Shown here piece after piece: positions 1-7,161 of a stretch of 40,981 nt of DNA (positions are counted from its first letter, which is position 1; every line of letters starts with the position of its first letter). The stretch lies in assembly GCA_913061505.1 (NCBI GenBank), contig CAJXSO010000024.1, forward strand, positions 1-40,981. Direction: 5' to 3'. This DNA is from an uncultured Lutimaribacter sp. Its GTDB lineage: Bacteria > Pseudomonadota > Alphaproteobacteria > Rhodobacterales > Rhodobacteraceae. The notes below the pieces were generated by a model. The model searched no databases. It was given only the letters and a program-made list of their open reading frames with translations, and had not been told where the DNA came from. A program made the position numbers and the translations under genes.

Positions 1-96
1 CCCGCAAGCAAAAGAAAAGTTGGGAATGTGAAAAGTAACAGCTTAAGAAACAGAACTGTTGGTCGTGGCAATTGGAGCAAAATAAAACCTTACTAA

Positions 97-483
97 CTAT
101 TTGACACGTTCAACACGGCCCGCTTTCATTAAGTTTTCGAGCACCTCACGATTGTTGATCTCAGTCTGGTATACGCGAAAGCCACTTCCAGTTTCGGTAA
201 TGTAGAAATCGACGGGGACTGAAGACCCAGTCTCTGTAGTTAAATCCAAACAAAGGACATAGTCTTCATCCAAAGACATAACCATAGAGTGCGTATCAAT
301 AGGAAAGTATTTAACCACCTCGCCGGTCTCAAAGTCACGCCGTTGAATGGCACCATCAACTAAAGACTGGTCTACGTGCCTTTGCATGGTTAGCTGCAGC
401 TCGGCGATCAAATCTGTCTTCTCATCTGCTAAAGCCGAAGAGCATGCAACAAACCCTCCCAACACTAATGATATAAGGCGCAT
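97..483 (-). CDS. Small exported protein of unknown function
   Basis: This 128-residue protein is not recognised. Its first 19 residues look like a Sec signal peptide: Arg at position 2, a hydrophobic stretch, then an ALA-DE cleavage site, so the mature protein is probably periplasmic or secreted. The signal region contains a Cys, but no convincing lipobox. The mature part is acidic in the middle and has no motif I can name. A purine-rich site (AGAGGGG) sits just upstream of the ATG, supporting the start. Base composition is lower in GC than the genes right of position 926, consistent with cargo of the integrated element. The reading frame is intact, but no function can be assigned. Confidence 0.6.
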   Translation of the reverse strand: MRLISLVLGGFVACSSALADEKTDLIAELQLTMQRHVDQSLVDGAIQRRDFETGEVVKYFPIDTHSMVMSLDEDYVLCLDLTTETGSSVPVDFYITETGSGFRVYQTEINNREVLENLMKAGRVERVK

Positions 484-857
484 CGATCCCCTCTTTTGGC
501 CGTTTGCGTAAGATATAACTCCAGCGCTCTAAAGCTGCAATCGTCCCATATCTTTTCATCCAAGTCTAGGTGCCGGCTATTGCATCTGGTACCGATGTGA
601 TAATTCGTAGCTCACTGCGTGGGTTCAAACCACACATTACTTGGCTCATGGTGAACCATGGCTGACCTTTTAAACCCATATCTCCTTTTGAATAAAGCAG
701 AATGAGGTTGATGCCTAACAAACCGTCGCAAACACTGTGTTCAACACAGTGTTCTCAATCCGTTCACCCCCAAATCATCAAAAACACACTTTTACGCACA
801 CCAAAAAATCAGTATGCTAACTCACAGTAATCGAACAGAAATCTACTGCCATCTGCA
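484..857. other. Gene-free AT-rich segment beside the attachment site
   Basis: No convincing coding sequence is visible on either strand. The segment contains an inverted repeat CATGG-TGAA-CCATG at 647-660 and the perfect 23-bp palindrome listed separately. It probably contains the promoter for the leftward gene ending at 97. It may also hold recombinase or excisionase binding sites, which usually flank an attachment site, but no known recombinase arm-site consensus can be recognised by eye. Confidence 0.4.
731..753. repeat. Perfect 23-bp palindrome (11 bp + 1 + 11 bp)
   Basis: AACACTGTGTT at 731-741 is followed by a single C and by its exact reverse complement AACACAGTGTT at 743-753. The one-base centre makes an RNA terminator unlikely, and no T-run follows. 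The symmetry is what a dimeric DNA-binding protein would need. It lies about 105 bp from the tRNA-Phe attachment fragment. A regulator or excisionase site is possible, but this is inference. Confidence 0.55.
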
Positions 858-902
858 TTGAAAATCCTCGTGTCGGTGGTTCGATTCCGCCCCCGGGCAC
901 CA
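858..902 (+). other. 3' fragment of tRNA-Phe (putative attachment site)
   Basis: From 858 the sequence reads as the 3' half of a tRNA: anticodon loop TTGAAAA with GAA (Phe) at 860-862, then a 5-nt variable loop. The T-arm follows, GGTGG 875-879, loop TTCGATT, CCGCC 887-891. The acceptor strand is CCCGGGC 892-898, then A and CCA 899-902. The 5' half is missing: bases 853-857 do not pair with the 3' anticodon stem, and no D-arm or GCCCGGG acceptor strand lies upstream. This is therefore not a functional tRNA. Its break in the anticodon loop matches a common crossover position of tRNA-targeting integrases. Confidence 0.75.
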
Positions 903-927
903 CTTAACCCTCTCAGTTAAGTCTTTT
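902..927 (+). terminator. Terminator retained behind the tRNA-Phe fragment
   Basis: ACTTAAC (902-908) and GTTAAGT (916-922) form a perfect 7-bp stem with a 7-nt loop, followed by CTTTT. This is a plausible intrinsic terminator in the position expected after a tRNA gene. It suggests the native tRNA-Phe gene once ended here. It overlaps the stop codon of the convergent gene at 926-1651 by two bases, so it may also affect that transcript. Confidence 0.6.
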
Positions 928-1651
928 AGGCGGCCATCAGCCGCTGCTCTGCAGCCATCAGCCACAGCTGGTCTATGTGATCGATCACATCCACATCAAA
1001 GCGCTGTTGCTCTTTCCAGTATTTTCCCGATGCCACGAAATAGCCGGCCTTTGCCTCGGCGCTTTGGGCTTTGGCCACGCTTGCCCCGTCAAAGCGGGGC
1101 GGTTTGACCGCTGCAAGCTGTGAAAACCCGGCACGCGGATATAGCAGGCGGCTGCGGGGCGCATCTGACAGGTTGACCACTGCGCAGCCTGCCTGTGCCG
1201 CCAACACCCATAGGCGCGCTGATTTAGCCTCGAGCGATCGCAGGGTGACGTCATCGCGCAGCGGGTCTGCTGTGCCGGTGCCGTAAAAATGGGTGGGCCC
1301 CTTTTGGGGGTAGATCATATCGCAGCCAATCATCGCAATCACCCGCGGCTTTAGCGCACCCAGCGCCCAATATGCCGCGGTGAATGCCATCGTGCCACCA
1401 GCATAGACAAAGCCACCATACCGGTTTTGCACGGGAACATAATCTTTGGCACCAATGAGCCGCTGACCACTGGCCAGCACCTGGGGCTGCCGATCTTGGG
1501 GGAAATCTTCGGGGTGAATCAGCCAATCCCAATCATTGCGTACGCGCCAGGCGTTGTTGATGGCAACAATCTGGTGGCCTGGGCCGCGTGTCATGTGCTG
1601 TGCGTTCAGCACACCGGGGCCCGAGCCCATGATAATCACCATATCTGCCAT
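926..1651 (-). CDS. DUF115/MptE-like Rossmann-fold protein
   Basis: This 241-residue protein begins with a Rossmann-like segment, VIIMGSGPG at about residues 5-13, followed by VAINNAW. A second conserved region, around residues 95-125, contains GCDMIYP and a THFYG stretch. This resembles the DUF115 / 6-hydroxymethylpterin pyrophosphokinase MptE-like and GT42 sialyltransferase-like fold, where the first Gly-rich loop binds a nucleotide donor and a later Asp segment completes the site. Related proteins often act on surface sugars or flagellin glycans, but no glycan genes lie nearby, so substrate and reaction are unknown. The gene faces the tRNA-Phe fragment and is probably native chromosome rather than element cargo. 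Confidence 0.5.
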   Translation of the reverse strand: MADMVIIMGSGPGVLNAQHMTRGPGHQIVAINNAWRVRNDWDWLIHPEDFPQDRQPQVLASGQRLIGAKDYVPVQNRYGGFVYAGGTMAFTAAYWALGALKPRVIAMIGCDMIYPQKGPTHFYGTGTADPLRDDVTLRSLEAKSARLWVLAAQAGCAVVNLSDAPRSRLLYPRAGFSQLAAVKPPRFDGASVAKAQSAEAKAGYFVASGKYWKEQQRFDVDVIDHIDQLWLMAAEQRLMAA

Positions 1652-1840
1652 CAGTCTGCATTTTCCCTTTGCGCGATCTTCCCACAGCTAGGCCAGCACT
1701 GTGACAAAGCCACAAAACACCGCCCGCCCTATACCAATGCGCATCAGGCCTGCGCGGATCAGTTCCGCAGTTTGTGATTAGCCAGCCCACCGGCGCGGCC
1801 TAAACTGCACAGAAACCAGGTTTTGAACGGAGGTATAGAA

Positions 1841-2500
1841 ATGCGCCTGTTGCCAGCGCTTGGGCTATTGGCATGCACGACTGCCCATGCAGGCACTGTG
1901 CAATTGCCGGGCTTTGCGATCGATCAAACCGAAGTCAGCGTTGCCGAATTTGCCGAATACGCCGCCGCAAACGCACTGATCACAACCGCCGAACGCGAAG
2001 GGGGCGGGTTTGAATGGGGCGCGGGCTGGCAGCGGCGCCCGGGTTGGAGCTATCGCACCCCCCAAGGTGGCGCTGCAAAACCAGATGAACCCGCCGTGCA
2101 TCTGACCTGGGCCGAGGCCGATGCCTATTGCAAAGCCGCCGGTGGGCGCCTGCCCACGCGGGCCGAATGGCTATCAGCCGCCTATACCGAGCAGCGCCCA
2201 TCGCCGCCCGATGGTTTTGATACAGGCGTAACCTACCCCTACCCTGTTGGCGCAGACCCAACGGGAATGAACACCAACAACACCCAGCATGTGCCCGTGG
2301 GCACCACCAAACAAGGGGTGAACGGGCTTTATGATATGGGCGCCAATGTTTGGGAATGGCTGGCCGACCGGCAGGGCGATACGGCCCTGACAGCGGGGGG
2401 CAGTTGGTGGTATGGCACCAGCAAAACCCGCGCCGAGGGCATGCAATGGAAGCCCGCCACATTCTACGCCGTCTATATCGGCTTTCGCTGCGTCTATTAA
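1841..2500 (+). CDS. Secreted formylglycine-generating-enzyme (SUMF1)-like protein
   Basis: The 219-residue product starts at ATG 1841, chosen because GGAGG lies 8 bases upstream; an in-frame ATG at 1823 lies before that site. Residues 1-17 form a signal peptide (cleavage after AHA), so the protein is exported. The rest is a compact FGE-sulfatase/SUMF1 domain: IDQTEVSVAEF, LTWAEADAYC, GRLPTRAEW, GLYDMGANVWEW, GGSW and a terminal GFRC. True FGly-generating enzymes need a Cys pair just after the GGS motif. Here that segment reads GGSWWYG with no Cys, so sulfatase activation is unlikely. It is probably a binding or structural relative. The gene stands alone and ends in a strong terminator. Confidence 0.8.
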   Translation: MRLLPALGLLACTTAHAGTVQLPGFAIDQTEVSVAEFAEYAAANALITTAEREGGGFEWGAGWQRRPGWSYRTPQGGAAKPDEPAVHLTWAEADAYCKAAGGRLPTRAEWLSAAYTEQRPSPPDGFDTGVTYPYPVGADPTGMNTNNTQHVPVGTTKQGVNGLYDMGANVWEWLADRQGDTALTAGGSWWYGTSKTRAEGMQWKPATFYAVYIGFRCVY

Positions 2501-2506
2501 TGGCAA

Positions 2507-2533
2507 AAAGGCGCCCCATTATGGGGCGCCTTT
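2507..2533. terminator. Strong bidirectional intrinsic terminator
   Basis: AAAGGCGCCCCAT (2507-2519) and ATGGGGCGCCTTT (2521-2533) are exact reverse complements. The GC-rich core is flanked by an A-run on the left and a T-run on the right, so it can end transcription from either side. It sits between the convergent SUMF1-like gene and nrdJ. Confidence 0.85.
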
Positions 2534-2581
2534 GGGCATTTGGGGAAAGCGGCCGCTTAACCCTGCCTGTTCAGGCCCGGC

Positions 2582-4843
2582 TTAGCCACATTTAGAATGG
2601 CCACAGCTGAGGCAGGTCATGCAGCCCTCGACCATTTTCAAATCAAACTGGCCGCAAGACGGGCATGCCTTGCCGCGCGGGGCATCCATATTCACCACCT
2701 GCGCCTGGGGGTCGCTTTTCAGGCCCAGCCCCTCGCCTTCGATGAAGCCGATCGAAATCATGTGGCGCTCGATCACGCCACCGATGGCGGCCAGGATCGA
2801 TGGGATATATTTGCCCCCAATCCATGCCCCACCCCGCGGGTCAAACACGGCTTTCAGCTCTTCCACCACAAACGAGACATCCCCACCGCGGCGGAACACG
2901 GCCGAGATCATGCGCGTCAGCGCCACGGTCCAGGCGAAATGTTCCATGTTTTTCGAGTTGATAAACACCTCGAAAGGCCGGCGATGGCCGTTGATCACGA
3001 TGTCATTCACCGTCAGGTAAATTGCATGTTCGCTATCGGGCCATTTCAGCTTGTAGGTGCTGCCCTCCAGCTCTTGCGGGCGATCCAGCGGTTCCGACAT
3101 ATAGATGACATCAGCGCCCTGATCTGCCTCGGGGGCTTTTTCGCTGGCCTCGCTGACGCTTAGCACGCTGCCTGTCACATCATTGGGGCGGTAGGTGGTG
3201 CAGCCTTTGCAGCCGGTTTCATAAGCGGTCATGTAGACATCTTTGAAATCGTCAAAGCTGATATCTTCGGGGCAGTTGATGGTTTTGGAAATCGAGCTGT
3301 CCACCCATTTCTGCGCCGCCGCCTGCATTTTCACGTGATCCAGCGGCGCCAGCGTTTGGGCGTTTACGAAATAATCGGGCAGCTCCGCATCGCCAAAGCG
3401 ATCGCGCCACATTTGCACGGCGTAATCCACCACCTCTTCTTCGGTGCGGCTGCCGTCTTTTTGCAGCACTTTACGCGTGTAGCTATAGGCAAATACCGGC
3501 TCGATCCCCGAGCTGACATTGCCCGCATAGAGGCTGATTGTGCCGGTCGGCGCAATCGAGGTCAGCAACGCGTTGCGAATGCCATGGGCGGCGATGGCGG
3601 CGCGCACATCTTCGTCCATCGCCTGCATCGTGCCCGAGGCCAGATATTTCTCGGCATCAAACAGCGGGAACGCGCCTTTTTCTTTCGCCAGCTCGACCGA
3701 GGCCAAATAGGCCGCGCGTGCAATGGCCTTTAGCCAATTTTCGGCGGTGGCGGCGGCCTCGTCGCTGCCATAGCGCTGGCCAACCATCAGCAACGCATCG
3801 GCAAGCCCCGTCACACCCAGCCCGATGCGCCGCTTGGCTTGGGCCTCTTGCGCCTGTTGTTCCAGCGGAAAATTCGAGGCATCCACCACATTATCCATCA
3901 TCCGCACCGCCGTGGCGACCAGATCGTTCAGCGCCCCCTCATCCAGCGCGGCATCGCTGCCAAACGGGTTTACCACCAGCTTGGCCAGGTTGATCGAGCC
4001 CAGCAAGCAGGCGCCATAGGGCGGCAGCGGCTGTTCCCCGCAGGGGTTGGTGGCCGCGATGGTTTCGCAATACGACAGGTTATTGGCCGCGTTGATACGG
4101 TCGATGAAAATCACCCCGGGTTCGGCAAAATCATAGGTCGAGCGCATGATCTTGTTCCACAGATCCCGCGCCTCGACGGTGTGATAGACTTTGCCATCAA
4201 ACTGCAGATCCCAGCTGCCCCCAGCCTTGACCGCCTCCATAAACGCATCTGTGACCAGAACTGACAGGTTGAACATGCGCAGGCGCGCCGGGTCGGATTT
4301 GGCCTCGATAAAGCTTTCGATATCAGGGTGGTCGCAGCGCATCGTGGCCATCATGGCGCCGCGGCGGCTGCCCGCCGACATGATCGTGCGGCACATCGCA
4401 TCCCACACATCCATAAACGACAATGGCCCCGATGCATCGGCCGCCACGCCTTTTACATCCGCGCCCCGTGGCCGGATGGTCGAGAAATCATAGCCGATAC
4501 CGCCGCCTTGCTGCATGGTCAGCGCAGCCTCTTTCAGCATATCGAAAATGCCGCCCATGCTGTCGGGCACGGTGCCCATCACGAAACAGTTAAACAGCGT
4601 CACCTTGCGGCCCGTGCCCGCGCCTGCGGTAATGCGGCCTGCGGGCAGGTATTTGAAATCGTCCAACGCGTCGTAAAATTTCTGCTCCCAATGGGCCGGA
4701 TCGGCCTCGACCGAGGCCAGCGCGCGGGCAATGCGGCGCCAGCTGTCTTCGACACTGCGATCAACCGGGGTGCCATCAGCCTCTTTGAAGCGATATTTCA
4801 TATCCCATATCTGTTCGGCGATCGGGGCAGCAAAACGGGTCAT
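2582..4843 (-). CDS. nrdJ: Adenosylcobalamin-dependent ribonucleotide reductase (class II)
   Basis: This enzyme reduces ribonucleotides to deoxyribonucleotides for DNA synthesis, using adenosylcobalamin to generate the thiyl radical, so it needs neither oxygen nor a radical-storing subunit. At 753 residues it has the barrel core with the first active-site Cys at 86 (FNCFVMG) and the radical-site motif NPCGEQPL at 266-273. A Cys-rich zinc-ribbon tail from about residue 730 (PSCG, CMTC, SCGHSKCG) likely receives electrons from thioredoxin or glutaredoxin. The gene is monocistronic, divergent from the DUF1489 gene, and ends at a shared terminator. No cobalamin riboswitch or NrdR box pair is convincing in the short upstream gap. 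Confidence 0.95.
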   Translation of the reverse strand: MTRFAAPIAEQIWDMKYRFKEADGTPVDRSVEDSWRRIARALASVEADPAHWEQKFYDALDDFKYLPAGRITAGAGTGRKVTLFNCFVMGTVPDSMGGIFDMLKEAALTMQQGGGIGYDFSTIRPRGADVKGVAADASGPLSFMDVWDAMCRTIMSAGSRRGAMMATMRCDHPDIESFIEAKSDPARLRMFNLSVLVTDAFMEAVKAGGSWDLQFDGKVYHTVEARDLWNKIMRSTYDFAEPGVIFIDRINAANNLSYCETIAATNPCGEQPLPPYGACLLGSINLAKLVVNPFGSDAALDEGALNDLVATAVRMMDNVVDASNFPLEQQAQEAQAKRRIGLGVTGLADALLMVGQRYGSDEAAATAENWLKAIARAAYLASVELAKEKGAFPLFDAEKYLASGTMQAMDEDVRAAIAAHGIRNALLTSIAPTGTISLYAGNVSSGIEPVFAYSYTRKVLQKDGSRTEEEVVDYAVQMWRDRFGDAELPDYFVNAQTLAPLDHVKMQAAAQKWVDSSISKTINCPEDISFDDFKDVYMTAYETGCKGCTTYRPNDVTGSVLSVSEASEKAPEADQGADVIYMSEPLDRPQELEGSTYKLKWPDSEHAIYLTVNDIVINGHRRPFEVFINSKNMEHFAWTVALTRMISAVFRRGGDVSFVVEELKAVFDPRGGAWIGGKYIPSILAAIGGVIERHMISIGFIEGEGLGLKSDPQAQVVNMDAPRGKACPSCGQFDLKMVEGCMTCLSCGHSKCG

Positions 4844-4951
4844 GGCGCGAATCCTTTGTCTGTCGGCAGGGCTGTGAGATAGACCATTTCAGAAGAAATC
4901 CACAACAGCTTGAAGCACAATATCCATAGGCTACCATATTGGGTAAGAGAT

Positions 4952-5395
4952 ATGGGGGATTCTGTGGATAAATCTGTGCATCTGCTCAAGCTAAGCGTTG
5001 GCACTGAAAGCGTAGAAGATCTGGCGCAGTGGCAAGATAGCTATCGCAAACGCTTTGGCGATGGGCTGCCGCGCCATATCACCCGCATGTGGCCCAAGCG
5101 CGAGGCCCAAGTGCTGAATGGCGGCTCGATCTATTGGGTGATCAAGGGCCTGGTGCAATGCCGGCAGAAAATTTTGCGCCTGGACGAGGCCCAGGGCCAA
5201 GATGGCATTCGCCGCTGCGCCATCGTGCTGGATCCTACGCTGATCCGCACCACCACTGCGCCCAAACGCCCGTTTCAAGGCTGGCGCTACCTGCCCGCAT
5301 CTGACGCCCCGGCAGATCTGCCAGCCAACCGCCAAGATGAAGACAGCCTGCCGCCCGAACTGGCCGGCGCGCTGGCAGATATTGGGGTGTTATAG
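4952..5395 (+). CDS. DUF1489 family protein
   Basis: This 147-residue protein of unknown function belongs to DUF1489, found mainly in alphaproteobacteria. It shows the family pattern: an N-terminal HLLKLSVG, a central TRMWPKR, GGSIYWVIKG, and a late RPFQGWRYL. I place the start at ATG 4952 because the family normally begins close to the HLLKL motif; an in-frame TTG at 4910 would add 14 residues. The ribosome-binding site is weak in either case. The gene diverges from nrdJ, and its last codons overlap the end of hisG on the other strand by 6 bp. No reaction is known. Confidence 0.8.
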   Translation: MGDSVDKSVHLLKLSVGTESVEDLAQWQDSYRKRFGDGLPRHITRMWPKREAQVLNGGSIYWVIKGLVQCRQKILRLDEAQGQDGIRRCAIVLDPTLIRTTTAPKRPFQGWRYLPASDAPADLPANRQDEDSLPPELAGALADIGVL

Positions 5396-6082
5396 GCCTA
5401 AACGAGCCGACAGATTGGCCATTGCTGCCCGCTGGCCCGCGTCCATCTCGGCGCGGCGGGCGCGAAACAGCGTGGCCTGCGAGCGTAACACCAGCCCATC
5501 GCTGAGTATTTTCAGGTGATTGGCGCGCAGCGTGTCGCCGCTTGATGTGATATCGGCAATCGCCTCGGCGGTTTCGTTTTTCACCGTTCCTTCGGTTGCG
5601 CCCTGGCTGTCTACCAGCTGATAATCGGCCACGCCATTGTCACGCAGGAAATCACGCACCAAACGGTGGTATTTCGTGGCCACCCGCAGCCGAAACCCGT
5701 GTTTGGCACGAAAGGCGGCGGCGGCGGCATCCAGATCATCCAGGCAATCGACATCTGCCCAAAACGCCGGCACCGCGATCACCAGATCTGCATGGCCAAA
5801 GCCCAGCTCGGCCAGCTCTTCAACCTGCTGTTCCCAGCCTGCCAGCTTTTCGCGCACCAAATCCGTGCCCGTCACCCCCAAATGAATGCGCCCGGCGGCC
5901 AATTCCCGTGGAATTTCGCCCGCAGACAGCAACACCAGCTCGACCCCGTCGATCCCCTGCACCATACCGGCATATTCACGCTCAGACCCGGCACGCGACA
6001 GGGCGATGCCGCGGGCAGCAAACCATTCAAAGGTTTTTTCCATCAGCCGCCCCTTGGACGGCACACCCAGTTTCACGCTCAT
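5390..6082 (-). CDS. hisG: ATP phosphoribosyltransferase, short form
   Basis: HisG catalyses the first step of histidine biosynthesis, ATP + PRPP to phosphoribosyl-ATP. The 230-residue length and absence of a C-terminal regulatory domain mark it as the short form (HisG-S), which is active only in complex with HisZ. Conserved stretches include LGVPSKGRL at the N-terminus, ELVLLSAGEIP, LGVTGTDLV around residue 73, and the PRPP-binding TSSGDTLRAN near residue 185. Its ATG overlaps the hisZ stop by four bases (ATGA), implying translational coupling with its partner. It is the last gene of the block hisS-hisZ-hisG. Confidence 0.95.
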   Translation of the reverse strand: MSVKLGVPSKGRLMEKTFEWFAARGIALSRAGSEREYAGMVQGIDGVELVLLSAGEIPRELAAGRIHLGVTGTDLVREKLAGWEQQVEELAELGFGHADLVIAVPAFWADVDCLDDLDAAAAAFRAKHGFRLRVATKYHRLVRDFLRDNGVADYQLVDSQGATEGTVKNETAEAIADITSSGDTLRANHLKILSDGLVLRSQATLFRARRAEMDAGQRAAMANLSARLGL

Positions 6083-7161
6083 TCCCCTGCCCCCAATTCT
6101 GCCAGCAGGCCCGGGCGGATCACCCCGCCCACCGCCGGGATCGAGCGGCCCTGCCCCAGCACCGCCGTCAAGGCATCATAGCGCCCACCACTGGCCACAG
6201 CCGGCAAATCAGCGCGTGTTTCGGCGTAAAACCCAAAAACGAACCCATCGTAATATTCCATGGAGCTGCGCCCGTAGCTGGCCTCGAAATCCAGCCGCGC
6301 CACATCGATGCCGCGGCGTTCCAGCGCCTGCATCCGCTGGGCCATGCGCGCAACAGCCGGCGCAATCGCGGGCAGATCAACCGAGATATCGCGCAGCTGT
6401 TCCAGCGCATAGGGCATGGCCTCGCGCACATCCAAAATCGCATCGATCAAGGCCACCTGGCTGGCCGGTATCGGGCCCGCCTGTGCATCTTCGCGCAGCG
6501 CGGCAATGCGCGCCTCGACCTCGGCCATGCTGCGCAGGCCAATTTCTGGTGCACCAGTTGGCGCCAGCTGGCCCGCGATCACCGCTTGGCGGCTGGCAGG
6601 CACCGGCGCACGGCCTGAAAAGCGATCCATCAAGGCGCGAAACCGGCGCGGGCGCCAGATATGGCGGCGCAGCGCGGCGCGGCGCGGCGCTGTGGTTTCC
6701 AGCGCGTCAACGGCCGCCAGCAAAATGCCGATATCGCCTGTGGCGGCCCGCAATGGCGCGGGCCCCAATGCCTGTGCGATCAGGCAAAACACCTCGGCAT
6801 CGGCCTCGGCCGGGTTGGTGCCGTCAAACAGCTCGAAGCCCACTTGCTGGTATTCATTGGCGCGTGCTGCGTCTTCTTCCTGGCGGCGAAACACCGGCCC
6901 CGCATAGGTATAACGCGCGGGCGCCGCCCCATGGGCCATGTGCATTTGCACCACCGGCACGGTAAAATCGGGGCGCAGCATTTGCTCGCCGCGCAGCGCA
7001 TCCGAGGTAACATAGGCCCGCGCCCGGATATCCTCGCCATAAAGGTCAAGCAGGGTGCCCGCGGGCTGCAAAATACCCGTTTCCACGGGCATAGCTCCGT
7101 GGCCTGCAAAAAACGCACGCAGGCGCGCCGCTTGCTGGGTTTCTATGGCTTGGGGTGTCAT
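6079..7161 (-). CDS. hisZ: ATP phosphoribosyltransferase regulatory subunit
   Basis: HisZ is a catalytically inactive paralogue of histidyl-tRNA synthetase that forms a hetero-octamer with short HisG and gives it activity and histidine feedback control. The 360-residue protein keeps the class II synthetase-like core: LRPDFTVPV (motif 2-like region), YAGPVFRRQ, and the late YYDGFVFGFY and SGGRYDAL. It lacks the anticodon-binding domain that hisS has. Its start codon overlaps the hisS stop (TGATG), and its end overlaps hisG (ATGA), so all three are likely made from one message. This pairing is the expected arrangement for HisG-S organisms. Confidence 0.93.
   Translation of the reverse strand: MTPQAIETQQAARLRAFFAGHGAMPVETGILQPAGTLLDLYGEDIRARAYVTSDALRGEQMLRPDFTVPVVQMHMAHGAAPARYTYAGPVFRRQEEDAARANEYQQVGFELFDGTNPAEADAEVFCLIAQALGPAPLRAATGDIGILLAAVDALETTAPRRAALRRHIWRPRRFRALMDRFSGRAPVPASRQAVIAGQLAPTGAPEIGLRSMAEVEARIAALREDAQAGPIPASQVALIDAILDVREAMPYALEQLRDISVDLPAIAPAVARMAQRMQALERRGIDVARLDFEASYGRSSMEYYDGFVFGFYAETRADLPAVASGGRYDALTAVLGQGRSIPAVGGVIRPGLLAELGAGE

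Larger units (their letters stand above)
1..857. mobile_element. Right end of a putative element integrated in tRNA-Phe
   Basis: This stretch is clearly richer in A and T than the rest of the window. It carries only one small gene and stops at a partial tRNA-Phe sequence that begins in the anticodon loop. Tyrosine recombinases commonly integrate into tRNA genes, leaving the intact gene at one end and a 3' duplicate at the other. With the fragment on the plus strand, the intact tRNA-Phe and any integrase should lie to the left, outside the window. No integrase is visible here, so the element's identity, size and mobility are unknown. Confidence 0.5.

Noticed and set aside
619-635. T-arm-like sequence GTGGGTTCAAACCACAC
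   Set aside because: The stem pairs only partly and no acceptor end or CCA follows; probably chance.
904-920. TTAA...TTAA pair resembling a CtrA site
   Set aside because: The spacing is 9, not 7, and the symmetry is explained by the terminator stem behind the tRNA fragment.
4844-4951. Possible NrdR boxes or cobalamin riboswitch before nrdJ
   Set aside because: Short AT-rich matches (CAATATCCATAG, CCATATTGG) do not fit the NrdR consensus or its tandem spacing, and the gap is too short for a cobalamin riboswitch.
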